From: Gordonia asplenii
Lineage (GTDB): Bacteria; Actinomycetota; Actinomycetes; Mycobacteriales; Mycobacteriaceae
Assembly (NCBI RefSeq): GCF_012933505.1
Contig: NZ_JABBNB010000042.1
Span: forward strand, 1-42,379
DNA: 42,379 nucleotides
Reading direction: 5' to 3'
The stretch's first letter is position 1, and every line of letters starts with the position of its first letter. Of this stretch, positions 7,394-15,538 are shown piece after piece. A program made the translations under genes and the position numbers. Below the pieces are notes generated by a model. The model had not been told where the DNA came from. It did not search any database and worked only from the letters and a program-made list of their open reading frames with translations.

Positions 7394-9127
7394 TCAGAGG
7401 ATCGTCACGGTGCCGGTGGTCCCGTCGACCTCGACCTCCGCTCCGTCAGTGATTCGCTTGGTGGCCTCCGTCGCCGACACCACACACGGGATCCCCAGTT
7501 CGCGGCTGACAATGGCGGCGTGCGAGAACGGGGCACCGACGTCGACGACCACAGCCGCTGCAGCGACGAACAGCGGCGTCCAGGACGGATCGGTGATGGG
7601 TGCGACGAGGATGTCGCCCGGTTCGAGCGCCGAAGGGTCGTCGGGGTCGGTGATCACCCGCGCTCGCCCCCGAGCCGTTCCGCCACAGGCGGATACACCG
7701 GTGATGACCTCGCCGGCAACCGCGACGGTCGCGGTGTTCGCCGACCGCAGCGGCCACTCGCTGATCGGCGACGGCGTCGCGTCGACGACAAACGGCGGGA
7801 CGCGGTCGAACAGATCCAGATAGACCTTCTCGCGCTCGACGAGTGTGTCGCGCAACGACGCCGGATCGGCCACGAAGTCGGTGAGCTCGTCGGCGAACAC
7901 CATGAAGATCTGCCGGACGTCGTCGATGGCACCTTTGTCGACTGCGCGGGCACCGAGTTCGCGTGCCGCCAACCGAAGTTCATGCATGAGCATCGCCGCG
8001 GTGGTACGGCCGCGCTCACGTCCGCGCATCCATAACGCCGAGGCGTTCAGGACCGCCTCGAACTGTCCGAGCGTCGCCGGGTCGGCCGCCAGCATCGCAC
8101 GGATGGCGGTGGCGGATTCGTCTCGCTGCGCGGACCGCTCCGCTGATTTCGCCTCCGGCGCTTCTGCTTCGTCGACGTTGCGCAATCGATCGATGGTGGC
8201 CAGCGCCAGGTCGGGGTCGACGCCCCACGTGATGGCGCGGATCTCCCACTCCGCCGGGCCGCGGAAGTCCCAGTCTGCCAGGAAGGCGTTGAGGTTGGCG
8301 GTGAAGTCGACGACGGCCTGGGTCTCCGAGGCTGCCAACTTGGCGTACAAGCCGGCGGTCCCGGCATCGAAAAGTGCTGCGACGTCCGGGTTTTGCGCCT
8401 GACGGCTGAGTTCCCACATACGCAACGACGGCCCGGCAGAGTCGACGTTGCCGAGTCCGGCTACCAGAGTCAGCGCTTGCTCCGGCCTACCGACGGCTTC
8501 GGCCAGCTGAGCGATGGCGCCAAGTCCCACACCGCATTTCAGGCTCGCCTCGATGTGATGCTTGAACAAGCGACGCAGAAGTGTCTCGAAGGAATTCATC
8601 CGAGCCACCAGTTCAGCATCGGTCAGCGCCGACAGGTCCGGTCGGGAAGCGCGAATCGCCTCCACCTCGACGCGATCGGCGTCGTAGGCGGCGAGGTCGG
8701 TGGCACCGAGGACCTGCTCGGCCAGCCACGCACCCGATTTCGCCTCGTAATCGGGATTCTCGTCGAAGTCGCGCTTCTCACTCTCGTAGGTCGGAATACC
8801 CGGCATGTCGCCGAAATACTGCAGGTCGACGGCCTCTGCGCTCATCCCCGGTACACGGACGCCGAACAGGCGCATCAGAGACATGTTGATGTACAGGTAG
8901 CTGCCGAAGGCCGGAAGAATATTGAAGGCGACGGCCTCGTCGTAGAGGTCATCGTCCCACACGCCGCACGCGACGAACGCATCGCGCCAACCCGGCTCAA
9001 GAGTGTGTTGGAAGCCGAGCGACGCGTTCAACGGGGTGATCGGGTCGGGGAAGATCTCGCCGACGTTGGCGCGGGAGTACAGGGGGAAGACCTTGGAGGT
9101 CTCGTTCATCAGGGGCCAGGCGGTCAT
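7394..9127 (-). CDS. PEP-utilising enzyme lacking an ATP-grasp domain
   Basis: 577 residues. The first 75% starts with YSRANVGEIFPDPITPLNAS, the opening of the substrate-binding (RIF-like) middle domain of rifampicin phosphotransferase-type enzymes; the last 80 residues are the swivelling phosphohistidine domain (GDILVAPITDPSWTPLF, then GAPFSHAAIVSRELG with His536). The usual N-terminal ATP-binding domain is absent, so it should need a partner to charge its histidine, as phenylphosphate synthase splits these functions over separate subunits (family knowledge). The ATG at 9127 follows AAGGAAGG; a longer in-frame start at 9205 would overlap the palindromic promoter region. Leads a minus-strand run with an F420-type oxidoreductase, SnoaL, kinase and phosphatase. 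Confidence 0.82.
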   Translation of the reverse strand: MTAWPLMNETSKVFPLYSRANVGEIFPDPITPLNASLGFQHTLEPGWRDAFVACGVWDDDLYDEAVAFNILPAFGSYLYINMSLMRLFGVRVPGMSAEAVDLQYFGDMPGIPTYESEKRDFDENPDYEAKSGAWLAEQVLGATDLAAYDADRVEVEAIRASRPDLSALTDAELVARMNSFETLLRRLFKHHIEASLKCGVGLGAIAQLAEAVGRPEQALTLVAGLGNVDSAGPSLRMWELSRQAQNPDVAALFDAGTAGLYAKLAASETQAVVDFTANLNAFLADWDFRGPAEWEIRAITWGVDPDLALATIDRLRNVDEAEAPEAKSAERSAQRDESATAIRAMLAADPATLGQFEAVLNASALWMRGRERGRTTAAMLMHELRLAARELGARAVDKGAIDDVRQIFMVFADELTDFVADPASLRDTLVEREKVYLDLFDRVPPFVVDATPSPISEWPLRSANTATVAVAGEVITGVSACGGTARGRARVITDPDDPSALEPGDILVAPITDPSWTPLFVAAAAVVVDVGAPFSHAAIVSRELGIPCVVSATEATKRITDGAEVEVDGTTGTVTIL

Positions 9128-9183
9128 AGCCGGACTTCCTTCCTTGTCGTAGGCCGGATCGAAGCTGATTAGCGAACTATATT

Positions 9184-9205
9184 TCACATTATTGTGTGAC
9201 GTCAC
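9184..9205. promoter_or_regulatory. Overlapping palindromes in divergent promoter
   Basis: TCACA-N6-TGTGA (9184-9199) overlaps the perfect 10-bp palindrome GTGACGTCAC (9196-9205). A further GTGA-N8-TCAC pair lies at 9292-9307, near surE. The shared TCAC/GTGA half-sites suggest one regulator binding at both ends of the 230-bp gap between the PEP-utiliser gene and surE. No regulator gene adjoins the gap, so the binder is unknown. Confidence 0.5.
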
Positions 9206-9357
9206 TCACGTTGTCAAGGACCATGCGCGACCACCATCGGCTCGGAAACACGCTATTCGGCAGCCAGTAGCCATCTGCGGTAGACAAATATGTGATCATT
9301 GAGTCACTATCTACAGGCGTGAGACGACGACCCGTTCCGCCGAGAGGAGCACGCGAG

Positions 9358-10152
9358 ATGCGCATTCTGGTGACCAACGACGACGGTTACACGGCTCCCG
9401 GGCTGGTGGTGGTGGCCTCTGCGCTACGCGGCGCAGGGCACGACGTCGTCGTCGGCGCCCCGCTGGCCGAGCGCAGCGGAAGTGGTAGTTCGCTGGGGAC
9501 GATCGAGGACGGATCATCGATTCCGGTGACGGAAACGACACTGCCCGAGTTGGATGACACACCGGTGTTCGCCCTCGACTGCCCACCCGCACTCGCGACG
9601 GTCGCGTTCTGCGCTGGCGCATTCGGTCCACCACCGGACTTCGTCGTCAGCGGCATCAATGAGGGGCACAACACGGGGCGGTCGATCCTCTTTTCGAGCA
9701 CCGTCGGAGCGGTGCTCGCTGCGCAAGTGGCCGGCATCGGCGGACTGGCCGTCAGCAGTGGATTTGCTCCCTACCATCGCTATGACACCGCCGCGACGGT
9801 CACCGAGCGCCTTATCGCTCAGCTGGTCGACGCCGACACCACACGACTGTCGTTGAACGTCAACGTGCCCGACGTCGACTACGACGACCTGCGCGGCATT
9901 CAAGCATGTGCGCTCGGCACGAAGAGCATGTTCACCTTACGGGTGTCGCGTGCTGACGACGCGATGATCCTGAACCGCGACACCCGTCAGTCAGGCTTCT
10001 CCGCGGGGACCGACAGTGCTTGCGTCGCAGAGGGTTTCGTCGCGGTGACAGCGCTACGCGGCATCGAAGCCGCGAACACGCCATTGGAGAAGATGTTCGC
10101 AGAACGCAACCTCCTCCGAGGTGTGGGCACCGAAATGCCGTGCACGCCATGA
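9358..10152 (+). CDS. surE: SurE 5'/3'-nucleotidase
   Basis: 264 residues starting MRILVTNDDGYTAPGL, with the SurE metal ligands Asp8 and Asp9, the Ser-containing RSGSGSSLG loop and the VVSGINEGHNTGRS ... SSTVGAVLAAQVAGI core. SurE removes phosphate from nucleoside mono- and oligophosphates and from other phosphate esters, in the cytoplasm, using a divalent metal. The ATG at 9358 has AGAGGAG eight bases upstream; the frame is open further upstream without a better start. Divergent from the PEP-utiliser gene. In many genomes surE lies with pcm or rpoS; here it instead faces a phosphotransferase cluster, so a specialised paralogue is possible (inference). Confidence 0.92.
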   Translation: MRILVTNDDGYTAPGLVVVASALRGAGHDVVVGAPLAERSGSGSSLGTIEDGSSIPVTETTLPELDDTPVFALDCPPALATVAFCAGAFGPPPDFVVSGINEGHNTGRSILFSSTVGAVLAAQVAGIGGLAVSSGFAPYHRYDTAATVTERLIAQLVDADTTRLSLNVNVPDVDYDDLRGIQACALGTKSMFTLRVSRADDAMILNRDTRQSGFSAGTDSACVAEGFVAVTALRGIEAANTPLEKMFAERNLLRGVGTEMPCTP

Positions 10153-10194
10153 TCAGGAGCGCGAGCGCACGATACTCCGCAGTTGAGTATCTCC

Positions 10195-10633
10195 GCTGGT
10201 TGAGCCGGTCTTACAGCTAGCCGAGTCCGTGTCGAAACCCACCGGCCGAAGCGCCCCTCTGCTGGTTGAGCCGGACGAGCGCCGTGCTGAGCGAGGCGCT
10301 AGCCGAGTCGAAGTAGCGCTAGCCGAGTCCGTGTCGAAACCTCTCAGCCACAACGACTTTCGACGGTCCGCGCCAATATCGGCGATGACACCCGGTAATT
10401 GACGCGTGTGCACCCTACGGGTGCACACGCCTCGATGTTCGATTCCATCACAGCTCGACACGTGCGCCACCATCAAATGCATTGTGGTACAGAGGTTTCG
10501 ACACGCTCGTCGCTAGCGCTCCTCGCGGCTCAACCAGCAGAGGGACGCTCCGGTCGGTGAAACCAGGTTGAGCCGGACGAGCGCCGTGCTGAGCGAGGCG
10601 CTAGCCGATTCGAAGTAGCGCTAGCCGCTCCAG
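10195..10633. repeat. Nested repeat filling the surE / winged-helix tail-to-tail gap
   Basis: Contains one full copy (10261-10538) of the dispersed element, flanked by shorter copies of its end modules (GCTGGTTGAGCCGG, CTAGCCGAGTCCGTGTCG) in both orientations. The right flank (10539-10580) is the reverse complement of the ACCGGCCGAAGCGTCCCTCTG-like left flank of the copy at 38073, so the whole block has nested dyad symmetry. There is no credible reading frame in it. Confidence 0.8.
10261..10538 (+). repeat. Dispersed element, copy 1 (278 bp)
   Basis: Ends are imperfect inverted repeats of about 47 bp: the left begins GCTGGTTGAGCCGGACGAG, the right ends CGCGGCTCAACCAGC. The interior holds a perfect hairpin GTGTGCACCC-TAC-GGGTGCACAC and the stretch CATCAAATGCATTGTGGTAC. 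Copy 1 carries about 37 extra bases near its left end compared with copies 2 and 3. The interior is nearly identical to copies at 32154 and 38073, all in the same orientation. It encodes nothing, so it is non-autonomous (MITE- or REP/BIME-like). Confidence 0.85.
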
Positions 10634-11251
10634 TCACGCGTCTCCCGTGCCCCGCTCCCGCCCGACGGTCAGCAGCAGGTCTTGGTGTAGCTCCATCCAG
10701 ATGTCGTGGTAGCTGTCGTACATCGGGCGAGCGAACGCCGCGTTGTCTCCTCCACGAACCTTGGCCAACGCGGAGTCCAGCCGTGGTGCGTAGCGCGCCA
10801 ATCGCACAACCGAAGTCCCAACTGTCGCAAGTTCTTTCGAGACGCGCCGGTGGGCGTCCCCGAGCGCGGAGATCACTCCGGCATCGTAGTCGACATCGGT
10901 GTGGTCGTTCGGCGTCCCGTCGAGCCGCAGCTGCCATGACGCGCAGATCGCCTTGAAGTCGGTGTTGATCGGACCGAAGGCAGCGTAGAACTCCGAAACC
11001 GATTGCACCGCTGCGTCATCGAGCGGGTTCGCTGCCGCCAGCCGATCATGCTCGCCCCGACCTGCGGGCGTGATCATCGTCCCCGCCAATCGCGGGCCGT
11101 CTTTGCGCACCGCGAAGCCCGCATCAACCAACTCCGCGACGACGCCCGACAGCTCATCGGCATCGAGGCCGGTCATCGCGGCAAGCACCGCATCACCGGC
11201 GAGGCCTTTCACCTTGAGTGCGTGCAGTACCTCAAAAGCGTTGCTGCTCAT
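10634..11251 (-). CDS. Winged-helix protein with uncharacterised C-terminal domain
   Basis: 205 residues. The N-terminal 80 look like a MarR/PadR-type winged helix (SSNAFEVLHALKVKG ... LAAMTGLDADELSGVVAELVDAGFAVRKDG), followed by an unrecognised helical domain ending SYHDIWMELHQDLLLTVGRERG. The ATG overlaps the TAA of the CoA-ligase gene by one base (TAATG), so it is the second gene of that unit. The acidic/His-rich YDSYHDIWMELHQDL helix might bind a small molecule or a partner protein. Regulator of the divergent P450 operon is the simplest guess, but the P450 operon also carries its own TetR. Function not known. Confidence 0.7.
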   Translation of the reverse strand: MSSNAFEVLHALKVKGLAGDAVLAAMTGLDADELSGVVAELVDAGFAVRKDGPRLAGTMITPAGRGEHDRLAAANPLDDAAVQSVSEFYAAFGPINTDFKAICASWQLRLDGTPNDHTDVDYDAGVISALGDAHRRVSKELATVGTSVVRLARYAPRLDSALAKVRGGDNAAFARPMYDSYHDIWMELHQDLLLTVGRERGTGDA

Positions 11252-12714
11252 TACTTTTCTCCATTTCCAGTCGGTTGGCCGAATCGATTGACCAGGCCGC
11301 GCTTGTCCAGCTTCCCGGTCGGCAGACGCGGCAGATCCGTAGTGAATACGACGCTGCGCGGAGCTTTGTAGTGGGCGAGATGTTCTCGCGCATGGGCGAT
11401 CACCGACGCTGAGTCGGCCTCGACGCCGGGCCGCAACTCGACGACGGCGCGTACGGACTCACCGAACTCGGCGTCGGGTATACCGATCACCCCGACGTCG
11501 GCGACGGCCGGATGCGAAAGGAGTGCCTCTTCAACCTCTTCGGGATAGATGTTGACGCCGCCGGAGATGATCATGAAACCGCGTCGCCCGACCAGGTAGA
11601 GAAATCCGTCGGCGTCGACGTACCCGATGTCGCCCATCTGCTTGAGGGACCCACCGGCTTCGAAGCAGACAGTTCCCTCCACTCCGGCTGCGACATCGCG
11701 TCCATCCTCGTCGACCACGCGAATCCTCGTACTCCCCAATGGCTTTCCCACCGAACCCGGATGCGCGCGAGCCTCGTCGGGCGCGATATAGGTATGTCCG
11801 TAACCTTCCGACGCCCCGTAGTACTCGTGCAGGATCGGTCCCCACCACTCCGCGATGTCCGTCTTCACGGACACCGGGCAGGGTGCGCCGGACGTGAAAG
11901 CGACACGGTGAGTCGGTGACAGCGCGACGGATTCCCGCCCGCGCATCCTCAAGAGCCGCACCAGCATCGTCGGAACCCATTGCGAATGTGTGACTCCGTG
12001 GTCGACGATCGCCGCCATCGCAGCTGCGGCATCGAACTTCTCCATGCACACGATCGTCCCGCCGGCCGCCAGCACGATGAGTCCGAACGTGAACGGGGCG
12101 GCGTGATAATTCGGTGCCGGAGACAGCAGCACCGTGTCCGGTCCGATGCCGAGGCGTTCGGAGAGTTCGGAGTGTCGCCGCGGCGCGTCGGCGGGGTGAA
12201 CGCCGAGCAGCTTCTGCGCGAATCGCTTCGGTCGTCCGGTCGTGCCGCCACTGTAAAGCACTCGGGCTCCGAGCAATTCGCCGGAGATCGGTGTAGTCGG
12301 CATCGTTGCGAGCGCTTCCTCGAACGAGACGCAGCCTTCGGACGACTCGCCGACGCAGAGTATGAGAGCGTCCGCAGCACCGACGACCGTCGGCGCCAAC
12401 GCCGTGCTGGTCACGACGACCGCCGGCCGCGCCTCAGTCATCAGAATCGCGAGTTCAGCCGCATTCAGATGCCAGTTCACCGGCGTCACGTACAGGCCGC
12501 TGCGCATTCCAGCGGCCACCACCACCGGCCACGCGAGGTTGTTCTCCATCGCGATGACCACCGCGTCGCCAGGCTGCACGCCATTCGCGCGCCAGAAGTG
12601 TGCGAGTCTGTTGGATCGGCGGTCGAGCTCGCGGTAGGTCAGCGAAGCACCCGACGCGGCCATCACGTAGGCGAGCGCATCAGGTCGGTCTCGCGCAATC
12701 GACGGTGGGTACAC
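11251..12714 (-). CDS. AMP-forming acyl-CoA synthetase
   Basis: 487 residues of the ANL superfamily: P-loop YSGGTTGRPKRF, adenine-binding YYGASEGYGHT, GDIGYVDADGFLYLVGRRG hinge and the C-terminal catalytic Lys in LPTGKLDKRG. It activates a carboxylic acid to an acyl-AMP and then to the CoA thioester. The GTG start at 12714 has GGAG four bases upstream. At 487 residues it is a little short of typical long-chain FadD proteins (500-550), closer to medium/cyclic-acid ligases. Divergent from a P450-ALDH-SDR operon whose predicted end product is an acid, so it probably makes that acid's CoA ester (inference). Confidence 0.9.
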   Translation of the reverse strand: MYPPSIARDRPDALAYVMAASGASLTYRELDRRSNRLAHFWRANGVQPGDAVVIAMENNLAWPVVVAAGMRSGLYVTPVNWHLNAAELAILMTEARPAVVVTSTALAPTVVGAADALILCVGESSEGCVSFEEALATMPTTPISGELLGARVLYSGGTTGRPKRFAQKLLGVHPADAPRRHSELSERLGIGPDTVLLSPAPNYHAAPFTFGLIVLAAGGTIVCMEKFDAAAAMAAIVDHGVTHSQWVPTMLVRLLRMRGRESVALSPTHRVAFTSGAPCPVSVKTDIAEWWGPILHEYYGASEGYGHTYIAPDEARAHPGSVGKPLGSTRIRVVDEDGRDVAAGVEGTVCFEAGGSLKQMGDIGYVDADGFLYLVGRRGFMIISGGVNIYPEEVEEALLSHPAVADVGVIGIPDAEFGESVRAVVELRPGVEADSASVIAHAREHLAHYKAPRSVVFTTDLPRLPTGKLDKRGLVNRFGQPTGNGEK

Positions 12715-12735
12715 ATCTCTCCATATTGCGAATCA

Positions 12736-12754
12736 ATCTTCACATAGTGAAGAT
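12736..12754. promoter_or_regulatory. 19-bp palindrome between ligase and P450 operon
   Basis: ATCTTCAC-ATA-GTGAAGAT, perfect 8-bp arms. It sits 22 bp upstream of the GTG of the CoA-ligase gene and 124 bp upstream of the P450 ATG, where a repressor could control the ligase promoter or both. Candidate binders are the TetR at 17820 and the winged-helix protein at 10634. Confidence 0.6.
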
Positions 12755-12877
12755 GGCGGTCCGAGCCCATTTGTACAGCTGAGCGATTCTCAATGTTTCT
12801 CGATCGAGTAGTTCACATCACACCCTAGTCTATGGTTTAGTGAAAGTGTAGTCGCAAACCAGAACGTTGGAGCAGAC

Positions 12878-14074
12878 ATGACGACCCCCACAAGCATCGA
12901 TCTGATGAATCTCGATCCGTTCGCCGCAGGCACCGATCACGAACTGTTCGCAATCCTGCGTGAGCATGATCCGCTGCATTGGAACGCCGAGCATCCAGGC
13001 CCGGGATTCTGGTCGGTGACCCGCTACGAGGACATCAAGGCCGTCGCATCCAACGCCGCGGACTTCTCCGTCACAGACGGGACGCAGATCGCGAGCCGCC
13101 GCGCCGAGGGAGAGGGCGCACGCAGCATCCATCACGTCGACCCGCCCGAGCACAACGCGCTGCGCGGAATCGTCACGCCCCACGTCCGAGCCGTCAAGGT
13201 CAAGTCACTGGCCCCCGACATCACCGCCGTCATCGACCAACTGCTCGACGAGCATGCGAGCTCGGGCGAGATCGACTTCGTGAACGCCATCGCCGCACAA
13301 CTACCGTTGGTGATGATCGGCCGACTGCTGGGTGCACCGCTCGCGGACTGTCCCAACCTGTTGCGCTGGACCAATCAGATGGCCAGCGAAGACCCCGACT
13401 ACTCCGAAGGTCCCCAGACCGCCGTGCGCGCCCGCGACGAAGTCTTCGACTACTTCCGCGGCTTGGAGAAGCTACGCCGCGAATGCCCCGCCGACGACCT
13501 CGTGAGCGTCCTGACCGCGGCCGAGCTCGACGGCGTGCCGCTGGCCCGCGGATACCTCGACGCCTACTACTTGATTCTCATGGTCGCGGGTAACGAGACG
13601 ACCCGAAATCTGTTGTCCGGCGGCGTGAATGTGCTCGCCCAGAACCCTCAATGGTGGGACTACATGCGGGCGAACCCGACCAAGATCCGCCTCGTCGTCG
13701 AGGAGATGGTCCGCTACGTGTCACCGGTGTTGTCCATGCGACGCACCGCGACTCGCGACATCGAGATGCATGGCAAGACCATCTCGGCCGGCGACAAAGT
13801 GGTCATGTGGTTCTGCTCGGCGAACCGCGACGACCGTGTCTTCGACGACGCCGACACTTTCATCGGCACCCGCCATCCCAACGAACACCTTGGCTTCGGC
13901 TGGGGCGCGCACGCGTGTCTCGGCTCCAATCTCGCCCGCATGGAGGCGCAGCTCTTCTTCACCCGGGTGATCGAGCGCGGGTTGTCGATCGATGTCACCG
14001 CACCGCCGAACCGGTTGCAGAGCAACTTCTTTCGCGGAATCAAGTCATTGCCGACGCGGATCGAGACGCGCTGA
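12878..14074 (+). CDS. Cytochrome P450
   Basis: 398 residues, soluble bacterial P450. Visible: HHVDPPEHNALRGIV (C-helix), I-helix MVAGNETTRN with the acid-Thr pair for oxygen activation, EEMVRYVSP (ExxR), and heme loop FGWGAHACLGSNLAR with Cys347 as axial ligand. Such P450s hydroxylate fatty acids, terpenoids or sterol side chains; the family number cannot be given by eye. No free ferredoxin gene is present, but the operon ends with a flavin/2Fe-2S reductase that could supply electrons. First gene of a tightly overlapping operon; the TGA overlaps the next ATG. Confidence 0.94.
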   Translation: MTTPTSIDLMNLDPFAAGTDHELFAILREHDPLHWNAEHPGPGFWSVTRYEDIKAVASNAADFSVTDGTQIASRRAEGEGARSIHHVDPPEHNALRGIVTPHVRAVKVKSLAPDITAVIDQLLDEHASSGEIDFVNAIAAQLPLVMIGRLLGAPLADCPNLLRWTNQMASEDPDYSEGPQTAVRARDEVFDYFRGLEKLRRECPADDLVSVLTAAELDGVPLARGYLDAYYLILMVAGNETTRNLLSGGVNVLAQNPQWWDYMRANPTKIRLVVEEMVRYVSPVLSMRRTATRDIEMHGKTISAGDKVVMWFCSANRDDRVFDDADTFIGTRHPNEHLGFGWGAHACLGSNLARMEAQLFFTRVIERGLSIDVTAPPNRLQSNFFRGIKSLPTRIETR

Positions 14075-15525
14075 TGGCAACGTTCGTCTCCGCCGGGCAC
14101 GCGCCGCCACTGGTCTCCGCGGCGGCTCACATCGGTACTGGAATCTTCACCTCCGGCGCAACGATCGGTGTCGTAGATCCATTCTCCGGCAACGAGATCG
14201 GCACCACGCACGAATGCGGTGCCGACCTCGTCGACGAAGCCGTCCAGACCGCCGGTGCCGCATTCACATCGTGGTCGCAGACTTCGGTCGACGCACGCGC
14301 GGCCGTGCTGCGCCGTGTCGCGGACATACTCCAGACACGCGGCGACGTCATCGCCACCACGGTCACCCGCGAAATGGGCATGCCGTGCACCCTCGCGCAG
14401 GCCACCCAACAGATCCTTCCCGCAGCAGTCTTGCGTGCGACAGCTGATGCGGCACAACAGTTTCCATGGACCGAGCGGATCGACGGAGGGACCGTCCGTC
14501 GCGTCGCAGGCGGCGTGGTCGCCGCTATCACGCCGTGGAACATGCCGGTGCATCAGATCGTCGCCAAAGTCTCCGCAGCCCTCGCCGCCGGCTGCACAGT
14601 CGTGCTCAAACCTTCTGAGGCAACACCTTTCGACGCCGCACAGCTTCGACAGTGCTTCCTCGACGCCGGACTGCCCGCCGACGCATTCGCCATCGTCAAC
14701 GGCACCGGGCCGATCACGGGTCAGGCATTGTCGGCCCACCCCGGCATCGCGCACGTCTCATTCACCGGCAGCGTCCGGGGCGGTCGGGCCGTCGCACGTG
14801 CAGCGGCTCAAACCCTCACTCGCACAACGCTGGAGCTCGGCGGCAAATCACCCGCCGTGGTACTGCCCGACGCCGACTTCCCCGACGTCCTCCCCAGAGT
14901 CGTCGCGTCGGGCTTGGTGAACTCGGGCCAGGCATGCAATGCGACCAGCCGGCTGCTTCTGCCGTCACATCGCAGCACCGAGGCCGAAGCCATTCTCGCC
15001 CAGGCCCTCACGCAGTTGGCCATCGGCGATCCAGCGTCGCCGACTACGACGCACGGCCCCCTCGCTTCACTCGCCCAAACCGAACGTGTACTCGCCGCCG
15101 TCGACACCGCGCACGCCGCGGGTGCGCGTGTCGTCGCCGGTTCGGGGAGACCGATGAGTATCGGTCGCTCCGAGTGCTTTGTCTCCCCGGTGATCTTCGG
15201 CGATCTCCCGCCCGACGCCGCTACCGTCCGAGACGAGATCTTCGGCCCCGTCCTCGTGGTCCAGTACTACGACGACGTGCCCGCTGCCATCGACCTCGCC
15301 AACGACAGCGACTACGGCCTGTCTGCCGAAGTGTGGTCCGCGAACAACGCTCTCGCGCTCGACGTCGCGAACGCGCTGGACGTCGGACAAGTCAAGATCA
15401 ACGGCGTCCGCACGCGCGAGCGGCCCGCCGTGCCGTTCGGCGGCGTGAAGAACTCCGGCTACGGACGCGAACTGGGTGCGGCGGGTATCGCCGAGTTCAC
15501 AGAACTGAAAGCGATCATGCAATGA
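14074..15525 (+). CDS. Aldehyde dehydrogenase
   Basis: 483 residues with ITPWNMPVHQIVAK (NAD-binding), FTGSVRGGRAV, LELGGKSP with general base Glu254, NSGQACNAT with nucleophile Cys288, and EIFGPVLVV. It oxidises an aldehyde to an acid with NAD(P)+. I place the start at 14074, where ATG overlaps the P450 stop (TGATG); the open frame runs back through the P450 gene but that part is out of frame coding. The region NVKING-VRTRERPAVPFGG is typical of the family C-terminus. Likely converts the aldehyde made from the P450 product by the SDR. Confidence 0.92.
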   Translation: MATFVSAGHAPPLVSAAAHIGTGIFTSGATIGVVDPFSGNEIGTTHECGADLVDEAVQTAGAAFTSWSQTSVDARAAVLRRVADILQTRGDVIATTVTREMGMPCTLAQATQQILPAAVLRATADAAQQFPWTERIDGGTVRRVAGGVVAAITPWNMPVHQIVAKVSAALAAGCTVVLKPSEATPFDAAQLRQCFLDAGLPADAFAIVNGTGPITGQALSAHPGIAHVSFTGSVRGGRAVARAAAQTLTRTTLELGGKSPAVVLPDADFPDVLPRVVASGLVNSGQACNATSRLLLPSHRSTEAEAILAQALTQLAIGDPASPTTTHGPLASLAQTERVLAAVDTAHAAGARVVAGSGRPMSIGRSECFVSPVIFGDLPPDAATVRDEIFGPVLVVQYYDDVPAAIDLANDSDYGLSAEVWSANNALALDVANALDVGQVKINGVRTRERPAVPFGGVKNSGYGRELGAAGIAEFTELKAIMQ

Positions 15526-15538
15526 AATCGAGAATCCC

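Noticed and set aside
9184..9199. TCACA-N6-TGTGA as a CRP site
   Set aside because: The enterobacterial CRP consensus is TGTGA-N6-TCACA; here the arms are reversed, so I list it only as an unassigned palindrome.
10195..10633. CRISPR-like array
   Set aside because: Repeats are long, nested and inverted, without regular unique spacers; no cas genes are present.
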